This document shows positions 16,700-25,964 of a DNA stretch of 64,000 nt, one piece after another; position 1 is the first letter of the stretch, and the number at the start of each line of letters is the position of its first letter. The stretch is taken from NCBI RefSeq assembly GCF_900103545.1, contig NZ_FNHH01000003.1, forward strand, positions 62,001 through 126,000. The letters are read 5' to 3'. The DNA is from Daejeonella rubra (lineage in GTDB: Bacteria > Bacteroidota > Bacteroidia > Sphingobacteriales > Sphingobacteriaceae). The notes beneath the pieces are model-generated. The model was not told the DNA's origin, made no database searches, and saw only the letters and a program-made list of their open reading frames with translations. Position numbers and translations under genes: made by a program.

Positions 16700-17623
16700 T
16701 CAGCGTCCAATTTTCTGAATAAGCTCCAATCTTGTTGTCACAAGTACCTTACTGAAAATATTCTCGACATGCTTGTTCACTGTTCTTTCTGAAATAAAAA
16801 GCTTTTCACCTATCTCTTTAGATTTGAACCGTTGACATATAAGTATGACCACTTCAGTTTCCCGACATGTTAAGCCATATATTTTGCAATTTTTATTTAT
16901 AGATAAAGGATCTGCAACAACCAAATCAAGTTCAGCCAGTAATGCATTTTCCTTTCTTGCACGTCTTACAGACTTATAAATAAACATTCCAGTTATAATA
17001 AGAAAACCCAGATTCGTAAAAAGAGCCTCAACTAACTGGCTAAAATGAAAATATGTGATAGGAATCATGGCTGCCCATGGAACAACCGCACAATAAACAG
17101 CAATTTCTTCCATATAGTAATGATGATTTCGATTCTCTTTATAGTGTTTACCTATCGCAATTAATATAGCTCTGAGCACAATAAACGAATAAAAGAAGGG
17201 GATAATAACGCCATATTGAATTGCAAAATCCAGATTCTTATTAAAAGAATAGGCAATCACAAAAAAAACAACATACGGTAGTATTAGGAATAAAGGGACA
17301 CCATAAATCGCATGAAAACGAAGTAACCTGAGGTCGAACCCCTTATAAAAATAGTAGGGAAAATAAGAGGCCATTAAAAAGCCACTGCCATAAGCAATAA
17401 TATTTTGTGTAATAATGGGAATATTGATGTTTGGATCAGGAAACAGACCTCCGGTAATGTTATAAAATATTAAAAGCAATAGCAGTATTAAATACCATTT
17501 CCGATATTCATCTTGTGGCTTTAGTAAATAATAGGACAACTGAAAAACAAACATTAGCAGTTCCAGCACCACAAAAATAAAAGTAACAATGTGCATTTCT
17601 GTTCCAAATACCAGCATACACAC
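16700..17623 (-). CDS. Membrane-bound LuxR-type transcriptional regulator
   Basis: 307 aa. Residues about 5-225 contain around seven hydrophobic segments with short aromatic loops. The C-terminal 65 residues are a LuxR helix-turn-helix: LTCRETEVVILICQ, then KEIGEKLFISERTVNKHVEN. A 7TM sensor fused to LuxR output is a known Bacteroidota architecture; the signal is unknown. The start may be Met 17596 (MHIVTFIF) instead. It lies 5 bp after the acetyltransferase gene and upstream of rteC, so it may couple a membrane signal to transfer. Confidence 0.8.
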   Translation of the reverse strand: MCMLVFGTEMHIVTFIFVVLELLMFVFQLSYYLLKPQDEYRKWYLILLLLLIFYNITGGLFPDPNINIPIITQNIIAYGSGFLMASYFPYYFYKGFDLRLLRFHAIYGVPLFLILPYVVFFVIAYSFNKNLDFAIQYGVIIPFFYSFIVLRAILIAIGKHYKENRNHHYYMEEIAVYCAVVPWAAMIPITYFHFSQLVEALFTNLGFLIITGMFIYKSVRRARKENALLAELDLVVADPLSINKNCKIYGLTCRETEVVILICQRFKSKEIGEKLFISERTVNKHVENIFSKVLVTTRLELIQKIGR

Positions 17624-17628
17624 AATTG

Positions 17629-18204
17629 TTAAGTAAGACTCCTATTAAGAAAAAATAATTTATAGCTTAATTCCGCTTCATGATATACATTAAAGCCAAA
17701 CTTTTTATACCACGGGAGATTTTTTAATGTGGAAGTTTCCAGGAAGATTGGTCTCTCATTTAATTTGCTATCCTCTATAAGTTCCTTTAATAATTCACTC
17801 CCAATTCCCATATTCTGATTTGCCGGATCAACACCTATAAACCATAAATAATAAATTGATTCTTTAGGCTGTATTTTTTTAATCATCGTCTCCCTGGTCA
17901 TGGTCTTTTTAATGTTACCTAAGCCAACGCATGATAAAATTAATTTCACATCAAGCAATATGGATCTAATTGTGGTTTTTTTTTTGTCAGGGTACAACAC
18001 TAAGGCACATGCTTTATTATCATCAGATAAAAACACATCTCCAAATGAATAACAGACTTCAAAAGAATAGTCCATAAGGGCTTTAATCCGGCTTAATCTT
18101 TTCGAATCTTGTTTTACTATATAATTAACACTTTGGTTAGTTTCAAACGATTTAGTCAGTATATCTACTATCAAATCTTTGTCGTTGTATTCTGCTTTTT
18201 TCAT
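17629..18204 (-). CDS. GNAT-family N-acetyltransferase
   Basis: 191 aa. The acetyl-CoA site is seen in YLWFIGVDPANQNMGIGSEL near residues 108-128 (Q/N-x-x-G-x-G/A type), and the C-terminal strand motif is WYKKFGFNVYHE. These fit the GNAT fold. The substrate cannot be told. It is the first of two closely spaced genes with the LuxR-type regulator. The 270 bp upstream hold a direct repeat (see 18374-18412). Confidence 0.8.
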   Translation of the reverse strand: MKKAEYNDKDLIVDILTKSFETNQSVNYIVKQDSKRLSRIKALMDYSFEVCYSFGDVFLSDDNKACALVLYPDKKKTTIRSILLDVKLILSCVGLGNIKKTMTRETMIKKIQPKESIYYLWFIGVDPANQNMGIGSELLKELIEDSKLNERPIFLETSTLKNLPWYKKFGFNVYHEAELSYKLFFLNRSLT

Positions 18205-18373
18205 AGGTTTTACTTTAATTAAAAAAATCGAGACTTATAGGGCCCCTTGATCTCCTCTAAAAAAGGAAATATCTATATATCATTTAAACAAATTTGCCTG
18301 CCATAGTAGGTTGATTCTGGCCTAACTACGTATTCAAATTTATTCGGATTGACAATATATAAGGTTACATCAC

Positions 18374-18412
18374 AAATGACATCTTTATAGCATTATGCTG
18401 TAAATGACATCT
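18374..18412. repeat. Direct repeat in intergenic region
   Basis: AAATGACATCT occurs at 18374-18384 and again at 18402-18412, separated by a near-palindrome (TAGCATTATGCTGTA). It lies between the acetyltransferase 5' end and the DUF6660-like 3' end. A 28-bp repeat spacing, close to three helical turns, would suit a regulator binding site. Otherwise I see nothing in 18205-18475. Confidence 0.35.
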
Positions 18413-18475
18413 ATTTGAAATGTTTAAATTAATTAAGTCGAGAGCACCTACCTCTTGGGGTTTAAAGAATAGAAA

Positions 18476-18844
18476 TTATAAAATGGATTTCGGTGGCTGC
18501 CAGAAATCGGGAGAAAATTGCGGGAAAAGGTTATTAGGGGACAATACAATGTGGTTATCTAAAAAAAGGACAGGCGGCATTGCTAGCGTGTTTATAGAAG
18601 GACTGACTACATATCCTATACAGTTATTGCAAACTTTAAGGGGATTGCAATTCTCATTACAAGGTGCTTTATTCGAAGATTTCTTTTGTGAATTGGTCAA
18701 ATCCTGTTCGCATGAATCGTAGGTATCACAACAATCAATTTTCTGATTGCTTAGGTTGGCACACATCGCTTCTAATCCCGGCTCAATTGACAGGAAAAGA
18801 ATATAGATAGAAATATGTAACCACAGAAACTCATCCAACATCAA
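18476..18844 (-). CDS. Cys-rich DUF6660-like small protein
   Basis: 122 aa with a hydrophobic N-terminus (LWLHISIYILFLSIEPG) and many Cys residues in the middle (DCCDTYDSCEQ, CNENCNPLKVCNNC). The ending DFWQPPKSIL parallels the ending SIWQPPQ of the protein at 30548-30862. I assign both to the DUF6660 type of small exported proteins that accompany metal efflux genes in Bacteroidota. The antisense 100-aa ORF over the same DNA lacks such features. Metal handling in the periplasm is inferred. Confidence 0.65.
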   Translation of the reverse strand: MMLDEFLWLHISIYILFLSIEPGLEAMCANLSNQKIDCCDTYDSCEQDLTNSQKKSSNKAPCNENCNPLKVCNNCIGYVVSPSINTLAMPPVLFLDNHIVLSPNNLFPQFSPDFWQPPKSIL

Positions 18845-18984
18845 ATTTACCCATTAAGTAGAAATTAATCAATTTGCCATTTTTAACCCTCATTATTAAC
18901 GATGCGAAAGATATTTTCGGTTTTTTTATTCAGTTTACTACAATTAACACTACAACTTGATAATTGGTTTATAATTTTAACAGA

Positions 18985-20685
18985 TTAGTATAAATATTGC
19001 CCAACTATAGGTACTCTTCTTCCTACTCCAAATGCCTTTCTGCTCACCCTTATAATGGGACAAAACTGATTGCGCTTGTATTCAGCGGTATTTACTAATT
19101 TTAATATTCTTGTAATAAGTTCTGAATCGAACCCTTGTTCAATAATTTCCTTTGATCCCTTTCTCATTTCAATATATTCATACAGTACCTGATCCAAAAC
19201 AGAATAATCCGGAAGGGTGTCAGCATCTTTTTGATCAGGCCTCAATTCAGCAGATGGTGCTTTACTTAGAATATTTACAGGGATAATTTCTTCGCTCTTA
19301 TTTATGAACCTTGCTAATGCATAAATTTGTAATTTATATAAATCGCCAAGAATGGATAACCCACCTGCCATATCTCCATACAACGTCCCATAACCAACAG
19401 CTAGTTCGCTTTTATTGGATGTGTTGAGTAAAATATATCCAAATTTATTAGCCAAAGCCATTAATAAGTTACCTCGAATTCTGCTTTGAATATTTTCTTC
19501 GGCAATACTAAACGTCAAATCCATAAATACTGGATTTAATGATGTTAGATATGTTTGATATATGTTTTTTATAGGAATAAGATCAAAGCTGTTTCCTAAT
19601 GTTCCTGATAATTGCTCCGCATCAGTAATTGAATGAGAAGTAGAAAATTCCGATGGCATTAATAAAACATGCACATTTTCTTTGCCTAATGCCATTACGG
19701 CCAAAGCTTGTACTACAGCACTGTCTATTCCACCGCTAGCACCCAAAATCGCTTTTTTAAAGCCCATCTTTTTAAAATAGTCTTGAATGCCTAATATAAG
19801 TGCCTGGTAAATCTGGTCTATATTCTTTTCACTTGTTAAGTATTCAACTAATTTTTCTCTGTTTCTCGCTTTAGCAACCCGTGTGTCTACAAATCGATAG
19901 TTTGCTATTGGTTGATTATCGGTCAATAAATCCTTGGAATCGAAAACGTAGAAGTCCTCTTTAAAATATTTTAATTCTTTATGAAGGCTGCCGGTATTAT
20001 TAAATACCAAGCTCCCGCCATCAAAAATCAATTCCGTTTGAGCGCCAACGGTATTACAATAGATTACTGGCAAATGATAGCGCTTAATATTTTCCAGTAT
20101 AATCTCTTTTCTATCGTCATCATGGTCGTAATCAAAAGGGGAAGCTGTAACATTAATCAACATAGTTGGATGTTGCTGAACCAACAATTCCATAGGGGAT
20201 GTTGAATATAAAGGATTTTCGGTAAGATTCCAGATGTCTTCACAAATTGTCAGGGCAATCCGTTCCCCTTTAAAATCTATTACACTCCAGGTATTGGCAG
20301 GCTCAAAGTATCTGTATTCGTCAAAAATATCGTAGGTGGGTAATAATGATTTATGAGCAGTTGCAATGATCTTACCATCAAAAAGTAAAAGGGCAGAATT
20401 ATATAAATCCTTTCCTTCGATTTTAGGGTTTCGTTGCGGTGCACCAATAATTACACCTATTCCAAATGTATGCTGTGATATTAGCTCAACGCTCTCATAA
20501 CATTTATCAATAAAATCAGAAAACTCTAAAAAATCCCTGGGTGGATAACCGCAAACTGAAAGTTCAGAAAATACAACAAGATCAACATTTTGTTGCCTTG
20601 CCTCTTCAATTGCAGTTATGATTTTATTCCTGTTCAATTCAAAATTGCCAATATGGTAGTTTTGTTGCGCTATTGCTATTTTCAT
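18985..20685 (-). CDS. nadE: Glutamine-dependent NAD+ synthetase
   Basis: 566 aa. Residues 1-260 form a carbon-nitrogen hydrolase domain with the catalytic triad in VFSELSVCGYPP (Glu), AHKSLLPTYDIFDE (Lys) and LTICEDIW (Cys). The C-terminal part is the synthetase domain with the PP-loop GASGGIDSAV near residue 317. It converts deamido-NAD to NAD using glutamine nitrogen. It is the last gene of a run of metal-efflux genes, 28 bp after the CDF gene, an unexpected place for an NAD enzyme. All key residues are present. Confidence 0.93.
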   Translation of the reverse strand: MKIAIAQQNYHIGNFELNRNKIITAIEEARQQNVDLVVFSELSVCGYPPRDFLEFSDFIDKCYESVELISQHTFGIGVIIGAPQRNPKIEGKDLYNSALLLFDGKIIATAHKSLLPTYDIFDEYRYFEPANTWSVIDFKGERIALTICEDIWNLTENPLYSTSPMELLVQQHPTMLINVTASPFDYDHDDDRKEIILENIKRYHLPVIYCNTVGAQTELIFDGGSLVFNNTGSLHKELKYFKEDFYVFDSKDLLTDNQPIANYRFVDTRVAKARNREKLVEYLTSEKNIDQIYQALILGIQDYFKKMGFKKAILGASGGIDSAVVQALAVMALGKENVHVLLMPSEFSTSHSITDAEQLSGTLGNSFDLIPIKNIYQTYLTSLNPVFMDLTFSIAEENIQSRIRGNLLMALANKFGYILLNTSNKSELAVGYGTLYGDMAGGLSILGDLYKLQIYALARFINKSEEIIPVNILSKAPSAELRPDQKDADTLPDYSVLDQVLYEYIEMRKGSKEIIEQGFDSELITRILKLVNTAEYKRNQFCPIIRVSRKAFGVGRRVPIVGQYLY

Positions 20686-20713
20686 ATGTTAATGCTTAAG
20701 GTCTAAAATGATT

Positions 20714-21313
20714 TTATTGTTTCTTATTTGCTTCCCTTAAAATTTCTATACCTCCTTTAATACTAATTCCAACAACTACTAGCCCTATTACAAGATCAGG
20801 GATTGATGACTTAAATATCATAACCATAATTCCGGAGACGACTATTCCCAGATTGACCATCATATCATTTCCAGTAAAGATCATAGACGCTTTCATATGT
20901 GCACCTTTATCTCTATGTGCACTTAATAATTTAACGCAAAACAGATTGGAAAGCGCATTTATAATTGCTGTAACAATCATGAGAATGCCGGCTGGCTCAC
21001 CTCCGGCAACAAACCTGCGAACTACCTCAATGAGCAAGCCTAATCCAAGTATGATCAACAGGGTGCCTGAAAGGTAAGCGGCCCGTGATTTGGCCAAAGC
21101 AGATCTACCTACAGCGTACAGACTCACAATATATACCCCCGCATCAGCTAAGTTGTCAAGTGCTGCTCCCATAAGTCCTGTGGAATCAGCGAAGAAACCA
21201 ACTATTCCGGCTAAAGCCGCCTGTGAAAGATTGATCACAAGTACCAACCTCAGAGTGCGGCGTTCTGCTTTATTACTGACATCCAGTTCGAATTCAGTTT
21301 CCATATTGCTCAT
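20714..21313 (-). CDS. Short cation diffusion facilitator (CDF) transporter
   Basis: 199 aa with six hydrophobic segments. TM2 has ALDNLADAG and TM5 has TGNDMMVNLGI, which supply Asp residues of the CDF metal site. The conserved family start (LVLVINLSQAALAGIVGFFADS) is present. The cytoplasmic C-terminal dimerisation domain of classic CzcD/YiiP (about 300 aa) is missing, so this is a short CDF type. It probably exports divalent cations by proton antiport. It is separated by only 2 bp from the adenylate-forming gene. Confidence 0.85.
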   Translation of the reverse strand: MSNMETEFELDVSNKAERRTLRLVLVINLSQAALAGIVGFFADSTGLMGAALDNLADAGVYIVSLYAVGRSALAKSRAAYLSGTLLIILGLGLLIEVVRRFVAGGEPAGILMIVTAIINALSNLFCVKLLSAHRDKGAHMKASMIFTGNDMMVNLGIVVSGIMVMIFKSSIPDLVIGLVVVGISIKGGIEILREANKKQ

Positions 21314-21315
21314 CG

Positions 21316-22680
21316 CTATTGCTTTTTGAAAGGAATAACTTCGCGAAATTTTCCCCCAGAGGATTGTTCTGGCGGCTCACTGGCACGTTCGACAGTTATA
21401 TTATTTAGGCCCCGCTCGTTTAAAAGGTTGGTAATTGCATTATGTACTTCCTCCCAAATAGCATCTTGATTTGTTGCATCGCTATAACGCAATCTCACTT
21501 TCAGGTTCGTAGGTGCTGTTTGAACTATCTGAGTGCGCTCGATTCCTTGGATATGGTCTACCAATATTCCAAACGCTAAAGGCGGTACACTGACCTGTTC
21601 GCCTTGTTCATTTAAAAAATTGACTACATCAGAAGATCGGCCTGTAACTTTAATAGCCGGTAATTTATTGCCGCATGGACAAGGGTCCGGACGAAGGATG
21701 ATGCTGTCTCCAAGATCATATCTAAGAATTGGCTGTATCCTATTTGCCAAATTACTGATCAATACGGTGTGAGATTGAACACCCGCAGGTATAGCCTTAT
21801 AATTAGCATCTACAGGTTCGGCAATTACCCAATCGCTGTTTGTATGCAGCCAACCTTCCCGGCAACTGTAACTAAAAAAAGGGCATTCGGTGGCAGCATA
21901 GGAATTTCCGACCTTAGAATCAAAAGCTTTTGCTATTCTGATATATTCACTTTCAGCCAGTCCTTCCGCAGAAAGTGCAAGCAAAACGGGTTTAATATTT
22001 AAACGGCCCGCCTCCTGCTCACTAGCTAATAAAGCACCCATGCTTGCATAGGGAGCCAATAATACAGGCCTAAACTTATTAAGAGCTGTTACAAGTTCGG
22101 GCATGGGTTTATGTGCAGATAAAGCCAAGAAGCTTTTACCCCTGCTTTTGCTCATACGCGCAGCTGCAATCGAGGAAGCAAAGTGGCCTCCTGTTGCCAT
22201 GACCATAGCCATTTTTCCACGACCTGCAATAATTTTTAGAACATCGGTAAAACCAAGCCAGGAGCTAAGCATTCGAAAAGCTAATGCACTTGTTATAGAC
22301 ATGCTACGATCATCCAAAAGAAAAATCCCAGGGCTTCCGGTTGTGCCTGAAGTAGTAGCAACTGTGTATTTACCTAAAAACTTTTCTCCGATGAGATCGG
22401 GATTGCTAACCAGTTCCCGTACTTTCGATAGGGTTACAGTTCTATCGGTACACCAGTCATCAAAAAATTCCATCAGCTTTTTCTTGTTTGTTGCTGGTAA
22501 GAGGGAAACATCCTCAATGTTTTCGGGCAGCCCTTCGTATAATTTTTTATAATATGGTGAATTTTGACGGGCAAATTTGACCATTTCAGCGAGGCGTAAT
22601 TGCTGTCTCTTGACTATTGCTGGTTTGCCCAGCTTTTTAGCTTTCCAGTTATCTAGGATTAATAGCAAAAGGTTATTCAT
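21316..22680 (-). CDS. PaaK/CapK-like adenylate-forming enzyme
   Basis: 454 aa. The ATP loop TTSGTTGSPGIF lies near residues 110-121, the adenylate motif SYAATECPFFSYS near 270, and RYDLGDSI followed by CPCGNKLPAIKVTGRSSD near 340-370. This is the phenylacetate-CoA ligase-like superfamily, which activates a carboxylic acid with ATP. The substrate cannot be read from sequence. The gene sits inside a metal-efflux operon between the CPC-type ATPase and the CDF transporter, where no such enzyme is expected from known resistance systems. Confidence 0.8.
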   Translation of the reverse strand: MNNLLLLILDNWKAKKLGKPAIVKRQQLRLAEMVKFARQNSPYYKKLYEGLPENIEDVSLLPATNKKKLMEFFDDWCTDRTVTLSKVRELVSNPDLIGEKFLGKYTVATTSGTTGSPGIFLLDDRSMSITSALAFRMLSSWLGFTDVLKIIAGRGKMAMVMATGGHFASSIAAARMSKSRGKSFLALSAHKPMPELVTALNKFRPVLLAPYASMGALLASEQEAGRLNIKPVLLALSAEGLAESEYIRIAKAFDSKVGNSYAATECPFFSYSCREGWLHTNSDWVIAEPVDANYKAIPAGVQSHTVLISNLANRIQPILRYDLGDSIILRPDPCPCGNKLPAIKVTGRSSDVVNFLNEQGEQVSVPPLAFGILVDHIQGIERTQIVQTAPTNLKVRLRYSDATNQDAIWEEVHNAITNLLNERGLNNITVERASEPPEQSSGGKFREVIPFKKQ

Positions 22681-22714
22681 AACGTTACTTTTTAGGGTTA
22701 AAGAATATTGTTAC

Positions 22715-24682
22715 CTATAATTTTATCCGTTGAATTCTTACAGCGTTCAAAATAGCAAGTAATGCAACTCCAACGTCCGCAATTACAGCTTCCCACAAAT
22801 TCGCTATCCCTCCGGCCCCCAGGATGAGGACAACTATTTTTACACCCATAGCCAAAGAAATATTCTGCCAAACGATATTCCTGGTAATCTTCCCGACCCT
22901 AATTGCTGAAACAATTTTTGAAGGCTGGTCGTTCTGGATTACTATATCTGCTGTTTCAATTGTCGCGTCACTTCCTAAACCTCCCATTGCAATACCGGCA
23001 TCTGCCAGGGCTACTACGGGGGCATCATTTACGCCGTCTCCCACAAACGCAATATGCCTTCCCTGATCTTTTAGCCATTGTACTTTTTCTACTTTCCCTT
23101 CGGGTAGTAAATCCCCATAAACCTCATCAAGACCGATTTGCCTGGCAACATGATCGACAACTGCTTGCTTGTCTCCCGATAGCATAACCGTTTTAATATT
23201 CAGATCGTGCATTGCTTTGATAGCTGATGCAGCATCCTCTTTAATTTCGTCGGCAATAGTTATATACCCTGCATAACGATTGCTAACTGCTACCACTACA
23301 ATAGTGTCAACTATCTGTTCAATTTCTTTTGGATAGTCTATTGAATATTTTTTTAGCAATTTTAAATTGCCCGCCAATATTTCTTTATTATCAATCGTAC
23401 CTCTTAAACCATGCCCTGCAATTTCTTCCACGTTTGTAGCTTTCGTGTTATCCTCTATATTGGGAGCATAATCTGTTATTGCCTTACCTACAGGGTGCGT
23501 GGAATTGCGTTCTAACGCAGAAGTTAGCCTTAACAATTCTTTAGCTTCTATGCCTTCCGGCACAACTTGCTGTACTTTGAAAACGCCTTTGGTTAGTGTG
23601 CCGGTCTTGTCCATTACAATGGTGTTTACCCTGGTCATAACATCCAAGAAGTTGCTGCCCTTGAATAAAATACCGTTGCGCGAAGCCAGTCCAATACCTC
23701 CAAAATAACCTAACGGAATAGATACGACCAATGCGCATGGGCAACTGATTACAAGGAATACCAACGCCCTGTAAAACCATGAATAGAAATGATAGCTATC
23801 TAGTATAAAATAGGGAATCACCACAAGAGCCAAGGCTAAAAAGAAAACAATAGGCGTATAAACTTTTGCAAACCTTGAAATAAACAATTGCGTTTGTGAT
23901 TTGCGGGCTGTTGCATCCTGTACCATTTCTAGAATGCGGCTTAGCTTGCTGTCTTTAAAAGCCGCTGTTACTCTCACTTCCGATACCGTATTTAGATTAA
24001 TCATTCCCGCTAAGACCCGTTCACCTTTATACTTTGTGTCCGGCCTGCTTTCACCTGTAAGTGCTGCTGTGTTGAACGAGGCATTTTCGGAAATCAGTTC
24101 ACCATCTAATGCTACTTTTTCACCTGGTTTTATCATTATAGTTTCCCCGATATTTACCTGCGATGGATTTACAACACCGGTGTTATTATTTCTAATTACG
24201 GTTACTTCATCCGGCCTAATATCCAGTAATGCCTTAATGCTTCTTTTGGCCCTGTTGACTGCTGCATTCTGAAACCATTCTCCTATTTGATAGAACAGCA
24301 TAACGGCTACGCCTTCTTCAAACTCGCTTATACAGAATGCACCAATAGTGGCTACGCTCATTAAAACAAATTCATTAAATATGTCCCCACGTATTGATTT
24401 TCGGAATGCCAATGCGAGTACTCCCCGGCCTGCCAATAAATAGGCAATACCGTTTACAACTAAGGCAAATGGCCTTGATAATTCTATCTTAAAGCCGTAT
24501 TCCAATATCAGTATAATGGAGAGGATAAGAAATGAAAGCAGCAAATCCCAATGAGCCTTCCAGCTATTTTCATCAGTTTTGCCCACGGACGATTGTTCAA
24601 TTGATAAAGCTCCTTCAGTTTCTAAACCCTCGGCTTTGGGTTCATCCACTTGTAAAAGGGTTTTATTATTAGCGTCTGTCAT
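22715..24682 (-). CDS. Zn/Cd/Pb-type P1B ATPase (CadA/ZntA-like)
   Basis: 655 aa. Motifs: the actuator TGES, the ion-path CPC motif SCPCALVVSIP near residue 314, the phosphorylation site DKTGTLT near 357, the HP dipeptide (STHPVGKA), and the hinge GDGVNDAP near 549. The last helices show GVKIVVLILG and ADVGVALLAILNA, the Lys and Asp-x-Gly pattern of Zn/Cd exporters. No N-terminal HMA domain is seen; instead there is a 40-residue hydrophilic start. It exports divalent soft metals from the cytoplasm. Co-directional with czcB, 33 bp apart. Confidence 0.92.
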   Translation of the reverse strand: MTDANNKTLLQVDEPKAEGLETEGALSIEQSSVGKTDENSWKAHWDLLLSFLILSIILILEYGFKIELSRPFALVVNGIAYLLAGRGVLALAFRKSIRGDIFNEFVLMSVATIGAFCISEFEEGVAVMLFYQIGEWFQNAAVNRAKRSIKALLDIRPDEVTVIRNNNTGVVNPSQVNIGETIMIKPGEKVALDGELISENASFNTAALTGESRPDTKYKGERVLAGMINLNTVSEVRVTAAFKDSKLSRILEMVQDATARKSQTQLFISRFAKVYTPIVFFLALALVVIPYFILDSYHFYSWFYRALVFLVISCPCALVVSIPLGYFGGIGLASRNGILFKGSNFLDVMTRVNTIVMDKTGTLTKGVFKVQQVVPEGIEAKELLRLTSALERNSTHPVGKAITDYAPNIEDNTKATNVEEIAGHGLRGTIDNKEILAGNLKLLKKYSIDYPKEIEQIVDTIVVVAVSNRYAGYITIADEIKEDAASAIKAMHDLNIKTVMLSGDKQAVVDHVARQIGLDEVYGDLLPEGKVEKVQWLKDQGRHIAFVGDGVNDAPVVALADAGIAMGGLGSDATIETADIVIQNDQPSKIVSAIRVGKITRNIVWQNISLAMGVKIVVLILGAGGIANLWEAVIADVGVALLAILNAVRIQRIKL

Positions 24683-24715
24683 AGTTGTGATATTTGAGTT
24701 ACTATAATCATTGTA

Positions 24716-25960
24716 TTATTCCTCTTCAGCTGAGCCCATTGATTTTGATTGCAAATAAAATGCTCCCTTTGTAACTATCTGTGCGTTTTCGGTTAGTTTT
24801 TCCAAAGGTGTAATTTGAATATAACCAAGCTCTGAAACACCCGTAGCTACCTCTACTTTTTTGAAATGTATGGCTGCTGCTGCTTCTTTTTCTTCGTCAC
24901 CTTCGGAAGATCCATGTTGCTTTTTCTCGGTGCCTTCTTCTACAACAAAAATGTATTCTTTTCCCTCTGCCTTTACTACGGCATCCACAGGAACTACAGT
25001 TAAAAGTTCAGTTCCCACATTAATCAAACCGGTTACATACATTCCCGGAATTAAGTTTCCCCCTGGTTGGTTTATAACAGCATGTACCACAACTCCCTTA
25101 CTGTCATTTTCAAAGGATTTGTTGATACCGTAGATTTTACCTTCGATTAGCTGATTGTTTTGGTTGGTCAACTGGAAATTTACCTTTTGTCCAACCCTTA
25201 TCTTAGATAGATCCTTTTCATATACGATTAGATCTGCATGTATTTTGGAGTTATCCACTATATCCATAAGGGATGTGCCAGGCTGAGCGTAGGAACCCGT
25301 TTGAGCACTAATAGTTCCTATAGTACCCTTTATTGGTGAAATGATAGGATACCGGGAGGTCAGATTACCTGTAGCAACTTGTTTAGGTGAAATGCCAAGT
25401 TGTTGGAGCTGGCGTTCTAAGGCTTTTATCCTTGATAGTTCGGAATTGTAATTGGCCTGTGAAAGCTGAAATGATTTCCCGGTACCAGCTCCTGCCTCTT
25501 TTAATTGCTTTTGTCTGTTATACTCTGCATCTACATAGGTAAATCCATTTTTTGCGGAAAGATAATCCTGCTGTATTTTGAGCAGTTCCTGGTTTTCTAT
25601 AATAGCTAAAATTTGCCCTTTACTAACTTTCTGGCCTTCCATTACATTGATTCTGAAAATCACCCCACCTGAAAGGGCATTCACCTGGGCTTCATTTTGA
25701 GGGGGCACTTCCAACGTGCCGCTTGCTTTTACAACAGCAGAGAGGTTCTTGTGCTCGATCTTCCCGATAACTATACCCACTGCCTGCAATTGCGCATTAG
25801 ACAGCTCCAGGCCTTCGGCAGGTTCTTCCTCTGCATGGCTTTCTGCCGTATTTTCTGATTGGTTTTCTTTTCCATTGGTACACGCCGTTATCATTGTACC
25901 TATGATCAGCAATACCAGGATAGCACTTAATCCCTGCTTTATATTGATTGGTAATTTCAT
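24716..25960 (-). CDS. czcB: RND efflux periplasmic adaptor (CzcB-like)
   Basis: 414 aa lipoprotein-like adaptor: a hydrophobic start ending in TMITACTNG (lipobox), then the lipoyl/hairpin domain (VNALSGGVIFRINVMEGQKV), a coiled-coil hairpin (about residues 125-190) and beta-barrel plus membrane-proximal domains. A His/Glu-rich stretch (KKQHGSSEGDEEKEAA) near the C-terminus could bind metal. It links the CzcA pump with the outer-membrane channel. It lies 4 bp downstream of the pump gene. Confidence 0.9.
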   Translation of the reverse strand: MKLPINIKQGLSAILVLLIIGTMITACTNGKENQSENTAESHAEEEPAEGLELSNAQLQAVGIVIGKIEHKNLSAVVKASGTLEVPPQNEAQVNALSGGVIFRINVMEGQKVSKGQILAIIENQELLKIQQDYLSAKNGFTYVDAEYNRQKQLKEAGAGTGKSFQLSQANYNSELSRIKALERQLQQLGISPKQVATGNLTSRYPIISPIKGTIGTISAQTGSYAQPGTSLMDIVDNSKIHADLIVYEKDLSKIRVGQKVNFQLTNQNNQLIEGKIYGINKSFENDSKGVVVHAVINQPGGNLIPGMYVTGLINVGTELLTVVPVDAVVKAEGKEYIFVVEEGTEKKQHGSSEGDEEKEAAAAIHFKKVEVATGVSELGYIQITPLEKLTENAQIVTKGAFYLQSKSMGSAEEE

Positions 25961-25964
25961 CTGA

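Noticed and set aside
18420..18722. 100-aa plus-strand ORF over the DUF6660-like gene
   Set aside because: The minus-strand frame has the Cys clusters and the WQPP ending shared with the second DUF6660 protein; the plus frame has no recognisable feature.
22103..22552. 149-aa plus-strand ORF
   Set aside because: Antisense to the PaaK-like gene, whose ATP-binding and adenylate motifs are clear.
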